A program made the position numbers and the translations under genes. From an uncultured Pelagibacteraceae bacterium (GTDB lineage: Bacteria; Pseudomonadota; Alphaproteobacteria; Pelagibacterales; Pelagibacteraceae), in assembly GCA_902520685.1 (NCBI GenBank), contig CABYPE010000004.1, forward strand, positions 1 to 63,315: 63,315 nucleotides of DNA, read 5' to 3'. Positions 51,684 through 61,982 of the stretch are shown piece by piece (the first letter of the stretch is position 1; each line of letters starts with the position of its first letter). The notes below the pieces were generated by a model. It saw nothing but the letters and a program-made list of their open reading frames with translations, did not search any database and had not been told where the DNA came from.

Positions 51684-52562
51684 ATGAAAAAAGAATTATC
51701 TCAGGGTCTTTTATTAACATCCTTAGGATCTTTTTGGTGGGGATTTATAGGTGTTATATATTTTAAATATATAGAGTTTGTTGGTTATATTGAGGTTGTT
51801 ATTCACCGATGTGTCTGGACTGCAGTATCATTAATTATTACTACCTTTTTTTTTTCTAAATGGAAAATATTCTTTTTTATAATTTCTAATAAAAAAAAAA
51901 TTTTAGGATTATTTTTGTCTGGTTTTTTAATATTTATAAATTGGGCAGTATGGATTTATGCAATTTCTACAAATAGAATAATAGATGCTAGTTTTGGATA
52001 TTTTATAATGCCAATTTTAAGTGTATTTCTTGGATATATTTTTTTTAAAGAAAAACTAAATCAAAAAAGAATATTTGCCATCTCACTTGTATTATTATCA
52101 ATTCTTTTATTATTAATTTTTAATTTAAAATCTTTGCCATGGGTCGGTATTATTGTTGGTGTGAGTTGGGCTTTTTACAATTTAATTAGAAAGAAAATTA
52201 ATGTTGATACTGATATTGGTCTTTTAATAGAAAGTTTATTCATATTACCTTTTGCATTAATTTCATTTTATTTTGTTTATAAAAATGGTCTTAATAATTT
52301 TTCATTTGACAACCCTGGATTATCTTTATTTCTATTATTAGCTGGTCCAATGACTGTAATACCATTATTTTTATATGTAAGAGGAGTTGAGTTAAGTGGT
52401 TTAGGTCCAGCAGGTATGATTTTTTATATTACACCAACATTACAATTTTTATTAGGTTACTTTTACTATGGAGAGTTATTTTCTATAATTAAATTAGGTA
52501 GTTTTATTTTGATTTGGATTGCAGTAATAATATATTTAAAAGATCTTTATGAAACTAATTAG
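51684..52562 (+). CDS. rarD: RarD-like EamA-family transporter
   Basis: FWWGFIGVIYFKYI; INWAVWIYAISTNRIIDASFGYFIMPILSVFLGYIFFKEKL; 10-TM EamA fold. Confidence 0.88.
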   Translation: MKKELSQGLLLTSLGSFWWGFIGVIYFKYIEFVGYIEVVIHRCVWTAVSLIITTFFFSKWKIFFFIISNKKKILGLFLSGFLIFINWAVWIYAISTNRIIDASFGYFIMPILSVFLGYIFFKEKLNQKRIFAISLVLLSILLLLIFNLKSLPWVGIIVGVSWAFYNLIRKKINVDTDIGLLIESLFILPFALISFYFVYKNGLNNFSFDNPGLSLFLLLAGPMTVIPLFLYVRGVELSGLGPAGMIFYITPTLQFLLGYFYYGELFSIIKLGSFILIWIAVIIYLKDLYETN

Positions 52563-53550
52563 ATTTTCAATAATTTTTTTAGTCCTAAGTTTAAAATTTG
52601 CTTATTCTTATGACGCTAAACATTTTGATGAGTGGAAACTTAACTTAAAAAAAAAAGCTTTGGATAGCAATATATCTGAAAAAACATTTGATTTAGTAAT
52701 GTTAAATGTAAAATACTTACCAAAAGTAATTGAGTATGATCGTTTTCAACCTGAATTTTATGAAGATACAAAAACATATATTAGCAAAAGAACATCAAAA
52801 AAAAAACAAACTAAAGGAATTGATTTTTATAAAAATAATAAAGATTTAATTGATTTAGTTGAATTAGAATTCGATATTGAAAAAGAACTTTTACTTGCTT
52901 TAATGGGGATAGAGACAAATTTTGGGTCATATGTTGGTAAAATGGATATTCTTTCCTCATTAGCAACTTTAAGTTATGATAAAAGAAGATCAGAATTTTT
53001 TACCAATGAATTAATTACATTATTAAAATTAATAGAAACAAAAAAAATTGATTATCAAACATTATATGGTTCGTGGGCAGGTGCTTTTGGTTTTTTTCAA
53101 TTTATGCCTAGTACAATTACGAATTACGCAATTGATCATAATAATGATAATAAGATTAATCTCAAAGATAATGAAGATGCATATCCATCTGCTGCAAATT
53201 ATTTAAAACGTATAGGTTGGAAAAAAAATTTACCTTGTTTTTATCAAATTGAACTTAGCAAAAAAGTTCCAAAAAAATATCTAAATATCTCAGCAAAGAA
53301 GATTAATAATAAAAAAAAATTAAGTTTTTTTAAGAAATATATAAAAAATCATTCAGAATTGGATTTTTTAGATGATAATTTAATTTCAGCTATAATAACT
53401 CCAGATAAAGATATAATTCCTAATGCAGAAACTCTAAATCCAGCTTATGTTGTTTTTAATAATTATGAAGTTATTCTAAAATGGAATCGATCTTTAAGAT
53501 TTGCTTTAGCAGTATGTACTTTAAAAAATAAATTTGAAAATGATATTTAA
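52549..53550 (+). CDS. mltB: Lytic murein transglycosylase (MltB family)
   Basis: LLLALMGIETNFGSYVGKMDILSSLATLSYD; GSWAGAFGFFQFMPSTITNYAIDHNNDNKINL. Confidence 0.9.
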   Translation: MKLIRFSIIFLVLSLKFAYSYDAKHFDEWKLNLKKKALDSNISEKTFDLVMLNVKYLPKVIEYDRFQPEFYEDTKTYISKRTSKKKQTKGIDFYKNNKDLIDLVELEFDIEKELLLALMGIETNFGSYVGKMDILSSLATLSYDKRRSEFFTNELITLLKLIETKKIDYQTLYGSWAGAFGFFQFMPSTITNYAIDHNNDNKINLKDNEDAYPSAANYLKRIGWKKNLPCFYQIELSKKVPKKYLNISAKKINNKKKLSFFKKYIKNHSELDFLDDNLISAIITPDKDIIPNAETLNPAYVVFNNYEVILKWNRSLRFALAVCTLKNKFENDI

Positions 53551-54289
53551 AAATATAATACTTGTTATATCATTGATATTTCTTATTAGTTGTGATCAAT
53601 ATAATCTTACTACAGCTAAAATAGATTATAAATCAGAAAAGAAATATCGAAACTCTGGATTCGCATTAATTTATAACAATGATTTAAAATTTAAAAAATT
53701 AGATCAAAGATCATTACAAATATTTCACAAAACTCTCAAAGCTAGATCTCAAGTAAAAATTACAAATCCTTTAAATCAAAAATCTTTGATAGCAGAAATT
53801 AAATCGAATAGAGTAAAATTTTCAAATTTTTATAATTCAGTAGTTACAGATAGAATTGTTGAAGAACTTGATATTAATCCCTTAGAACCTTACATAGAAA
53901 TTATTTTAATTTCTAAAGAATCAACTTTTGTAGCCAATAAAGCAAAGACTTTTGATGAGGAAAAAAAAGTTGCACAAAAAGCACCTATAGATGGAATAAA
54001 AATAAGCAGTCTAAACGTTTCAAGTGAAGATGAAATTAAAAAAAAGTCAGAAAGGAGCTTTTCATATTCAATTAAAGTTGCTGATTTTTATTACAAAAAA
54101 AGCGCCGAATTGATGGTTGATCGTATTCAGACAGAAACTTTGATAAAAAATGTTAAACTAGTTAAGTTATCAAAAACAAATTACAGGGTATTATTAGGTC
54201 CTTTTAATGATATATATTCACTTAAAGAATCTTTTGAAAAAATGAACTCTCTAAACTTTGAAAATTTGGAAATATTTGAAAATGTTTAA
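53534..54289 (+). CDS. rlpA: Divergent RlpA-like lipoprotein with C-terminal SPOR-like domain
   Basis: Lipobox LISC; KARSQVKITNPLNQKSLIAEI (DPBB-like); C-terminal SYSIKVADFYYKKSAELMVDRI...YRVLLGPF (SPOR-like). Confidence 0.7.
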   Translation: MKMIFKNIILVISLIFLISCDQYNLTTAKIDYKSEKKYRNSGFALIYNNDLKFKKLDQRSLQIFHKTLKARSQVKITNPLNQKSLIAEIKSNRVKFSNFYNSVVTDRIVEELDINPLEPYIEIILISKESTFVANKAKTFDEEKKVAQKAPIDGIKISSLNVSSEDEIKKKSERSFSYSIKVADFYYKKSAELMVDRIQTETLIKNVKLVKLSKTNYRVLLGPFNDIYSLKESFEKMNSLNFENLEIFENV

Positions 54290-55433
54290 ACTAATTTATT
54301 TCTATTTTTTATTTACTTTACTTTTTATATCTAAATCTCATTCAAATTTAGAAATAAAAGCAAGAACTGCAATCCTTCAAGATTTCTTATCGGGTGAAAT
54401 CTTGTATCAGAAAGAACCTGATAGATCGATATACCCAGCGTCTATGACAAAAATTATGACATCAATTATGGCTTTTGATTTAATTAAATCTGGTGATTTA
54501 AGTTTAGATGACAAATTTATTGTATCTGAAAAAGCATGGCGTTTATCAACAGCTGGTTACTCATCAATGTTTATTATGGTTGGTGACGAGGTATCTGTTG
54601 AAAATTTGCTTTATGGTATAATAACAGCATCAGGTAATGATGCATGTGTAGCACTTGCTGAGGGTATAGCTGGTACGGAAGAAGAGTTTGCGATTTTAAT
54701 GACTTCTAAAGCTAAAGAATTAGGTATGGAAAATACAAATTTTACTAATTCATCAGGAATAAATGATCCAGACAACTACTCAACTGTCAGGGATATAATG
54801 ATAATGTCTAGATATTTAATACAAAAACATCCTGAATTTTATGAATGGTTTGCAATTAAAGAATTTACTTGGGATAGAACAGGTGGCGATCCTATTACTC
54901 AGGGAAACCGAAATCCATTATTATATAAAAATATGGGTGTAGATGGAATTAAAACTGGTTATTTAGCAGTAGAAAAATATTCTCTAGCTTCTTCATTGGA
55001 AAGAAATGGAAGAAGATTGATTGCAGTTGGTAGTGGTTTTGAAACAAAAAATTCCAGATCAAGAGAAAGTTCTAAACTTTTAACATACGGTTTAACAAAT
55101 TTTGATTTAGTTGAAATTAATAGATCCAATAAATCTATAGATAAAGTTGATGTTTGGCTTGGTAAAGAAAGTCAAGTTGAGGTTTATGTAAATGAGGATA
55201 TTTATAAAACAATTAAAAAAGCCAAAAAAAGGTTACTTAAAGTTGTTTTAAAATATTCTGGTCCAATAGAAGCACCAATCGAAAAAGATGACATTATTGG
55301 AACATTTAGAGTAGTTTATGATGAAGAATTAGTTGGTGAATATGATCTATTAGCAGCCAAAAAAATTGATAAAGTAAATATCTTCACTAGATTAATAAAG
55401 TCATTGAACTATTTAATCTGGGGCGATGTCTAA
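54282..55433 (+). CDS. dacC: D-alanyl-D-alanine carboxypeptidase (S11 family)
   Basis: SMTK, SGND and KTG motifs; signal peptide MFKLIYFYFLFTLLFISKSHS; ORF opens at 54258 but internal Met at 54282 fits better. Confidence 0.93.
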   Translation: MFKLIYFYFLFTLLFISKSHSNLEIKARTAILQDFLSGEILYQKEPDRSIYPASMTKIMTSIMAFDLIKSGDLSLDDKFIVSEKAWRLSTAGYSSMFIMVGDEVSVENLLYGIITASGNDACVALAEGIAGTEEEFAILMTSKAKELGMENTNFTNSSGINDPDNYSTVRDIMIMSRYLIQKHPEFYEWFAIKEFTWDRTGGDPITQGNRNPLLYKNMGVDGIKTGYLAVEKYSLASSLERNGRRLIAVGSGFETKNSRSRESSKLLTYGLTNFDLVEINRSNKSIDKVDVWLGKESQVEVYVNEDIYKTIKKAKKRLLKVVLKYSGPIEAPIEKDDIIGTFRVVYDEELVGEYDLLAAKKIDKVNIFTRLIKSLNYLIWGDV

Positions 55434-56037
55434 GAAACCTGTAATTGTCTTTGAGGGAATTGAAGGTAGTGGTAAAAGTTTTCATATAGCAAATGTTGCT
55501 AAATATTTAAAAAAAAAAAAGATTAATTTTATTAAAGTTAGAGAACCTGGTGGTTGTATAAACTCTGAAAAAATAAGGAAACTTATTTTAAATAGAAAAT
55601 CAAATTTTAATAGAACAACCGATTTACTTCTTTATCTTTCTGCAAGAAATGAAAATATCGAACAACTAAAAAAATTCTATAAAAATAAAGTTATTCTAAT
55701 AGATAGATTTATAGATTCTACTATCGCGTATCAACATTATGGTTTTGGTGTTAATTTAAAATTGATTAATTTTATTAATAATTTTATTTTAAAAGATTTT
55801 ACAGTTGATTATACGTTTTTAAATATTGTTAATAAAAAAAACATGATTAAAAGATTAAAAATTAGAAAATCACTTAATAGATATGATAAATTCAATAATA
55901 ATTTTTATCAAAAAGTTCAAAAAGGTTTTTTAAAATTAGCTAATAAAAATAAAAAGAAATATAAAATAATTGATTCTAATCTAGATATTAAGCATAACAA
56001 AAATAAAATTATTAAGGTAATAGATGGATTATTATGA
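55426..56037 (+). CDS. tmk: Thymidylate kinase
   Basis: VFEGIEGSGKSFHIANVAKYL; VREPGG; LIDRFIDSTIAYQHYG. Confidence 0.95.
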   Translation: MSKKPVIVFEGIEGSGKSFHIANVAKYLKKKKINFIKVREPGGCINSEKIRKLILNRKSNFNRTTDLLLYLSARNENIEQLKKFYKNKVILIDRFIDSTIAYQHYGFGVNLKLINFINNFILKDFTVDYTFLNIVNKKNMIKRLKIRKSLNRYDKFNNNFYQKVQKGFLKLANKNKKKYKIIDSNLDIKHNKNKIIKVIDGLL

Positions 56038-56966
56038 ATAATTTAGAACCTATAAATCAAACTAAACTTTATGGTTTGAATAAATATTTTGATGAATTAA
56101 CTAGATTTTACAAAAAAGATATTTATCCAAACAAAATACTTTTTAGCGGTCAAAAAGGTATTGGAAAATCTACATTAGCATTTCATCTTATTAATTATAT
56201 ATTAACATCAAATGGCGATCATCCATATGATCTGAAAAATTATACTATAAATATTAAAAGCTCAGAGTTTATAACAGTACAAAACAAATCAAACCCAAAT
56301 TTAATAAAGATAGATATGCATGATGATAAAAAGTCAATTGACATAAATCAAATAAGAGAACTTATAATCAAATTAAATAAATCATCATTTAACGATAAAC
56401 CAAGGTTTGTTTTAATTGATAATATAGAGTTATTAAATGTTAACTCGATTAATGCATTATTAAAAGTTTTAGAAGAGCCCAATCCAAATATTAACTTTAT
56501 TTTAATTCACAATAATAAGAAGATTCTTGATACATTACTATCAAGATGTATTAACTATAAGATTAATCTATCAAATAATGACTGTTTAAAAATTTCAAAT
56601 TATCTTTTAAATGATAATTTAGAAAACTTAATTAGCACAGATCTAATTAATTATTACTTTACCCCTGGAGAAATTTATTATTTATTACAATTTGCTTCAA
56701 AAAATAACTATGATTTATCAAATATAGATTTAAAAAATTTTCTTAAAATTTTAATCAATGACGGTCAATATAAAAAGAATTATTTTATAAATAATTTTAT
56801 GTATACTTTAATCGAATTTTATTTTAGAAAATTAAATAAATCTTTTTCAAAATTAATTAATGAAAAATATAGTTATTTTGTTAAAAGAATTGCTGACACA
56901 AAAATATATAATCTTGATAAGGAATCTTTATTTATTGAATTTGATGAAGAAATTTTAAATGGCTAA
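56034..56966 (+). CDS. holB: DNA polymerase III delta' subunit-like ATPase
   Basis: LFSGQKGIGKSTLAFHLINYI; INQIRELI; FVLIDNIELLNVNSINALLKVLEEPNPNINFILIHN; between tmk and metG. Confidence 0.9.
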   Translation: MNNLEPINQTKLYGLNKYFDELTRFYKKDIYPNKILFSGQKGIGKSTLAFHLINYILTSNGDHPYDLKNYTINIKSSEFITVQNKSNPNLIKIDMHDDKKSIDINQIRELIIKLNKSSFNDKPRFVLIDNIELLNVNSINALLKVLEEPNPNINFILIHNNKKILDTLLSRCINYKINLSNNDCLKISNYLLNDNLENLISTDLINYYFTPGEIYYLLQFASKNNYDLSNIDLKNFLKILINDGQYKKNYFINNFMYTLIEFYFRKLNKSFSKLINEKYSYFVKRIADTKIYNLDKESLFIEFDEEILNG

Positions 56967-58500
56967 AAATTTTTATATCACGACACCAATATACTATCCT
57001 TCTGCCAAACCACACATGGGGCATGCATACTCTAGTATTATTGCTGATTTTTTTGCTCGATTTAAAAAAATTGATGGTTTCGATGTGAATTTTTTAACAG
57101 GTACAGATGAGCATGGTCTTAAAATTCAAAGGGCAGCAGAAAAAAAAGGGGTCGATACGTTAAAATTTTGTGATGAAATTAGCAAGACTTTTAGAGATTT
57201 ATCTAAAACTCTTAATTTAACAAATACAGATTTCATAAGAACCACAGAAAATAGACATAAAAAATCAGTTCAAAACCTATGGGAAAAACTAGAACAAAAT
57301 GACAATATATACTTATCCAAATATTCTGGATGGTATTCTGTTTCGGATGAAGCATTTTATAGTGAAGAAGAAATTGAAGAATTTGATGGTAATAAATTAG
57401 CTAAATTATCTAAATCACCTGTCGAATGGGTAGACGAAGAATCGTATTTTTTTAAGCTCTCAAAATGGGAAAAACCACTTTTAGATTATTATGAAAAAAA
57501 TCCAGACTTTATAGCTCCTAAAGCAAGAAAAAATGAAGTTATTAGTTTTGTTAAAAGTGGATTAAAAGATTTATCAATTAGTAGAAAAAGTTTTTCATGG
57601 GGTATACCAGTTCCAGGTAATGATGAACATGTTATATATGTATGGCTAGATGCATTGACCAATTACATTAGTGCATTAAATTATCCAGAAACAAAAGATG
57701 AAATTTATGAAAAATATTGGCCCGCAGATATTCATTTAATAGGTAAAGATATATTAAGATTTCATGCAATATATTGGCCTGCTTTTTTACTTGCTGCTAA
57801 AATACCTTTACCTAAAAAGGTTTATGGTCATGGTTGGATATTGTCTGGTGATGAAAAAATGTCTAAATCAAAAGGTAATATTTTGGATCCAATTGAAATT
57901 ATAGATCAATATGGTTTAGATCCTTTAAGGTATTATCTTATAAAAGAAGTATCCTTTGGTAATGACGGGAATATTTCACAAACTAGACTAGAAGATTGCA
58001 TTAATAGTGATTTAGCAAATAATTTTGGCAATTTATGCCAAAGAGTCACCGCTTTTGCTATTAAAAATTGTGAAGGAAAAATTCCAAGTAATATAGAATT
58101 TAACAATGATGATTTAAAAATTTTAGATAAATTTAAAAATAATTTAGATTTGATTAGAGACAAAATTGATAAATTAGATTTAAATTTTTATATAGAATTC
58201 ATCGTAAATTCCTTGTTTGAGACAAATAAGTACTTTAATGATCAAGAGCCTTGGAATAAAAAAGATGATATTAAAAGGTTGAATACAATTGTTTATACTA
58301 CCCTTGAAATTGTAAGAAAAATAAGTTTTATGCTTTACCCAATAATTCCACAATCTTCATTAAATGCTTTGAAAATTTTCTCAATTAAAGAAAATGAAAT
58401 CAATTATACCTCTATTAGTAACAATGAATATCTATTAAATGGTAATACAATTAATAAAATAGATATTTTATTTAAAAAGATTGAAAAAAAAAATGATTGA
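56959..58500 (+). CDS. metG: Methionine--tRNA ligase
   Basis: [49 protein letters not shown]. Confidence 0.97.
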   Translation: MAKNFYITTPIYYPSAKPHMGHAYSSIIADFFARFKKIDGFDVNFLTGTDEHGLKIQRAAEKKGVDTLKFCDEISKTFRDLSKTLNLTNTDFIRTTENRHKKSVQNLWEKLEQNDNIYLSKYSGWYSVSDEAFYSEEEIEEFDGNKLAKLSKSPVEWVDEESYFFKLSKWEKPLLDYYEKNPDFIAPKARKNEVISFVKSGLKDLSISRKSFSWGIPVPGNDEHVIYVWLDALTNYISALNYPETKDEIYEKYWPADIHLIGKDILRFHAIYWPAFLLAAKIPLPKKVYGHGWILSGDEKMSKSKGNILDPIEIIDQYGLDPLRYYLIKEVSFGNDGNISQTRLEDCINSDLANNFGNLCQRVTAFAIKNCEGKIPSNIEFNNDDLKILDKFKNNLDLIRDKIDKLDLNFYIEFIVNSLFETNKYFNDQEPWNKKDDIKRLNTIVYTTLEIVRKISFMLYPIIPQSSLNALKIFSIKENEINYTSISNNEYLLNGNTINKIDILFKKIEKKND

Positions 58501-59251
58501 TTCACATTGTCATCTAGATTTTGAACCACTTTTTGAGAATATTGATGAAATTATAGAAAGATCAAAAAATGTAGGTATAGAAAAATTACTTACAATTTGC
58601 ACTACATTGGAAAGTTTTAAAAAGATTAAAATTTTGGTTAAAAAAGATAAGATTATATATGGCACTTATGGAATTCATCCCCATGAGGCTAAAAATGACA
58701 AAATTACATCAGATTTAATTATTAAAACAGTTAAACAAACAGAAAAAATTATTGGAATTGGCGAAACAGGTTTAGATTTTTATTATAATCATAGTGAAAA
58801 AAACGATCAAATCAGAAGTTTTGAAGAACATATTCAAGCATCAATAGAGCTAAATATTCCTTTAATAATACATTCTAGAAACGCAGAAAATGAAACACTT
58901 GAGATTTTTAATAGATATAAAAATAATAAACTAAAAATTTTAATGCACTGTTTTACCGGGTCTAAAAAATTTGCAGAAAATTTATTAAATTTAGGAGCAT
59001 ATTTTTCTGCAAGTGGAATTATAACTTTTAAAAATTCTCAAGAATTACACAATACATTTAGATTTATTCCTTTAAATAAAATACTCATTGAAACTGATAG
59101 TCCTTATTTAACACCTGTTCCAAATAGAGGTAAAAAAAATGAACCTTCTTTTGTTATACATACAGCTCAGAAACTTGCTGATATTAAAGAAATCTCTAAT
59201 TTTGATTTAATCAAAAATACCACTTCAAACTTTAATACCCTGTTTAATTAA
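58481..59251 (+). CDS. tatD: TatD-family hydrolase
   Basis: MIDSHCHLDF; GIGETGLDFYY; HSRNAENET; ILIETDSPYLTPVPNRGKKNEP; likely start is the second Met. Confidence 0.95.
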   Translation: MKKKMIDSHCHLDFEPLFENIDEIIERSKNVGIEKLLTICTTLESFKKIKILVKKDKIIYGTYGIHPHEAKNDKITSDLIIKTVKQTEKIIGIGETGLDFYYNHSEKNDQIRSFEEHIQASIELNIPLIIHSRNAENETLEIFNRYKNNKLKILMHCFTGSKKFAENLLNLGAYFSASGIITFKNSQELHNTFRFIPLNKILIETDSPYLTPVPNRGKKNEPSFVIHTAQKLADIKEISNFDLIKNTTSNFNTLFN

Positions 59252-60153
59252 TGGAAATTTATTTAAAACTTTTTGAGGTTTTATTTCCTGTTTTTTTTGT
59301 TGTTGGAATTGGTTACTACTTAGGCAAAAAAAATCCTAAGATAGACACAACTTTTATAACCAATTTTGCAGCTAATGTTGGAACTCCTGCAATGATTATT
59401 TATGCTTTAAATCCTGTTAATATATCTTTTAACATTTTTGTTAATTATTTTTGGTATTATTTATTAGCTATTGTAGGATTTATTATTGTTGGGGTTATAA
59501 TATTATTCATCTCAAATACTAAGGATATTGTTAGAGAACTTCCACCTTTAGCAATGCCTAATACCGGTAATATGGGACTTCCTATATGTTTATTTGCTTA
59601 TGGTTTACAAGGACTCGGTGTTTCAGCAGCTATATCAGCTTTAATTATTTTGTGTCATTTTACTCTAGGTGTGTTTCTAGCAGACAGAAAATTTAGTTTA
59701 AAAGTTATAATCAAAAGCCCACCATTTTATGCAATAATAGTTGCTATTTTTTTACTTTACTATGATTTAGAACTTCCAGGATTTGTGGAAAATACTACAT
59801 TTTTGTTAATGTATGCAACGATATTTCTTATATTAATGTCTTTAGGAATTGCATTAACAAGGCTTAAGGTTTTTTCTCTCAAAAAAGCTATTTTTTCTTC
59901 TATAGGACGAGTAATTATAGGACCTGTAATTGGATATTTATTAATTTTATATTTTGATTTAGAAGGTTTTGCTGCTGGTGTTTTATTAATTCAATGCTCA
60001 ATGCCAAGTGCTGTTCTAAATTATCTTGTTGCATCAATATATTCTCCCAAAAAAATTGTAGACAGTGTTGCTAGTACCATTGTTGTTTCAACACTCATGT
60101 CATTTATAACTATACCAATTGTTGTATTCTTTGCTTTAAAATACTTTAATTAA
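59251..60153 (+). CDS. AEC (auxin efflux carrier) family transporter
   Basis: Polytopic; ANVGTPAMIIYAL; LAMPNTGNMGLPICLFAYG; VLLIQCSMPSAVLNYLVA. Confidence 0.88.
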   Translation: MEIYLKLFEVLFPVFFVVGIGYYLGKKNPKIDTTFITNFAANVGTPAMIIYALNPVNISFNIFVNYFWYYLLAIVGFIIVGVIILFISNTKDIVRELPPLAMPNTGNMGLPICLFAYGLQGLGVSAAISALIILCHFTLGVFLADRKFSLKVIIKSPPFYAIIVAIFLLYYDLELPGFVENTTFLLMYATIFLILMSLGIALTRLKVFSLKKAIFSSIGRVIIGPVIGYLLILYFDLEGFAAGVLLIQCSMPSAVLNYLVASIYSPKKIVDSVASTIVVSTLMSFITIPIVVFFALKYFN

Positions 60154-60173
60154 TCTATATCCTAATTCTATAA

Positions 60174-61022
60174 ATGAAGGCTATAACTTTTAATCTGTTA
60201 GCTTGGGTAATGCTTCCTATAATGGACGGTTTTGCTAAATATTTAAGTGCCGATATGCCAGTTTTACAAATTACTTGGGCAAGATATTTTTTTACTGTTG
60301 CTTTTACTTTGCCTGTAATGTTTTTTTTTTTTAGAAAGAATTTAGTTTGGACAGATAAACCTAAATTACAATTAATTAGGGGATTGATTTTACTTTGTGC
60401 AAATATTTGTTTTTTTTATGCAATTTCAGTAATATCTTTAGCAAAAGCACTAACATTAGCTTTCATTGCTCCATTAATAGTTACTGCTTTTTCGCCAATA
60501 TTTTTAGGTGAGAAAGTAGGTTTTAGAAGATGGTCTGCAGTAATTATTGGATTTATTGGATCTTTAGTTGTTATTAGACCTGGTTTTGTAGAGATTAATT
60601 TAGCAAGTTTAGCTGCACTAGGTACAGGTATAATGTATGGTTTTTATTTAATTATAACTCGTAAGTTAAGCACATCGGACAATCCTTTATTAACTTTATT
60701 GCTTACCGGTGTAGTAGGGGCCATCATCATCTCTTTTGTAATGCCTTTTGTTTGGGTTAAACCTACTCTTAATCAGTGGTCTATGATGGCTGCTATCGGT
60801 GTATTTGCCTGTATAGGGCATTTATTCTTAATATTATCTCTTAAATACGCTGACGCATCTAAATTAGCTCCATTTAGCTACTTTGAGATCATTACAAACA
60901 TTATTATAGGTTATTATTTCTTTAATGATTTCCCAGATAATTGGACTTTTCTCGGATTATTTATTATTGTAATAAGTGGTATTTACATCTCAAAAAGAGA
61001 AAATTTAGCTAAAAAGGTCTAA
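60174..61022 (+). CDS. DMT/EamA-family transporter
   Basis: 10-TM EamA repeats; LPIMDGFAKYLSADMPVLQITWARYFF; APLIVTAFSPIFLGEKVGFRRWSAVIIGFIGSLVVIRPG. Confidence 0.9.
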   Translation: MKAITFNLLAWVMLPIMDGFAKYLSADMPVLQITWARYFFTVAFTLPVMFFFFRKNLVWTDKPKLQLIRGLILLCANICFFYAISVISLAKALTLAFIAPLIVTAFSPIFLGEKVGFRRWSAVIIGFIGSLVVIRPGFVEINLASLAALGTGIMYGFYLIITRKLSTSDNPLLTLLLTGVVGAIIISFVMPFVWVKPTLNQWSMMAAIGVFACIGHLFLILSLKYADASKLAPFSYFEIITNIIIGYYFFNDFPDNWTFLGLFIIVISGIYISKRENLAKKV

Positions 61023-61486
61023 TAATAGGTAATATTTATTTACTAATATCTAAAGTATTACATTAATTAATTAATATAAACTATTGTATTTATTATATTT
61101 TATTAATAATATGATAATATAATTATTATAAAAATTTCAGTTTTTTTAACACTAAAATACTCTTATTTAACACATAACAATTTAAGTTATTGTCTAATTT
61201 TAAAAAAAATTAAATAATCCTTTAAAATGAGGGTTTTTTAACATTTTTATTACAAAATTATTTGAAAAATAGGGTAGTCTAAAAACGTTAATATAGTTGA
61301 ATAGTAGAGCGATGCACTAATTGAATATACCATTTAAACGGCTATAGAGGGGTCTATTTTAAGTGAAGGCTCGTTAGTGGCACAACTGAAGGGTGAATTA
61401 TGCTATTTAACAAGAAAATATACAAAAACTCAAAAAAACGTTGATTTTAATGACTTTTTTAATGTAAAAAAAGCCTCAAAATAGGG

Positions 61487-61756
61487 TTAAATCACTACCT
61501 TTTCAGATCTAAGTAATCTTAGCTTTTGCTTAATTCCACCTACTCCAGAGTAGCCTCCAAGGGCTCCATCAGATCTAATCACTCTATGACAAGGTATTTT
61601 TGGTGAATATGGGTTTTTAGCGCAAGCATTAGCTACTGCACGAGCTGATTTAGGGCTTTTTATACCTATAGCGACCTCTTTATAGGTTTTTACCTTGCCC
61701 TTTGGTATAGTTTGAAGGTATTTCCAGACTTTTAATTGAAATTTCGTTCCTTTCAT
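61487..61756 (-). CDS. Short methylated-DNA--protein-cysteine methyltransferase domain protein (MGMT/Ogt C-terminal domain)
   Basis: FQLKVWKYLQTIPKGKVKTYKEVA; AVANACAKNP; IPCHRVIRSDGALGGYSGG-like; active-site PCHR present. Confidence 0.9.
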   Translation of the reverse strand: MKGTKFQLKVWKYLQTIPKGKVKTYKEVAIGIKSPKSARAVANACAKNPYSPKIPCHRVIRSDGALGGYSGVGGIKQKLRLLRSEKVVI

Positions 61757-61761
61757 AAATT

Positions 61762-61938
61762 TTAGCGTGGGATCATTAAAATTATATAACTCACAAAGAA
61801 TATAATAGCCATAATTGATAGAAATATTGTATTGAAGCTCTTACCTGTGTTTCGATATTGAATAAAAGTTAATATAAAAAAACCAATTGAACTTATTAAG
61901 AACCATACTGCAGGAATTTCTCCATCTAATGAACCCAT
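61762..61938 (-). CDS. 58-aa two-TM membrane protein, below the supplied ORF-track cutoff
   Basis: MGSLDGEIPAVWFLISSIGFFILTFIQYRNTGKSFNTIFLSIMAIIFFVSYIILMIPR*; 5 bp upstream of the MGMT start on the same strand. Confidence 0.6.
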   Translation of the reverse strand: MGSLDGEIPAVWFLISSIGFFILTFIQYRNTGKSFNTIFLSIMAIIFFVSYIILMIPR

Positions 61939-61982
61939 AATTTTTATAATTTAAACTATTGACATATAAAATCACTTAATAT

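Noticed and set aside
61111-61129. Second ATGATAA-N5-TTATTAT dyad as a partner recombination site
   Set aside because: In a nearly pure A/T stretch where such matches are expected by chance; short imperfect arms and different spacer.
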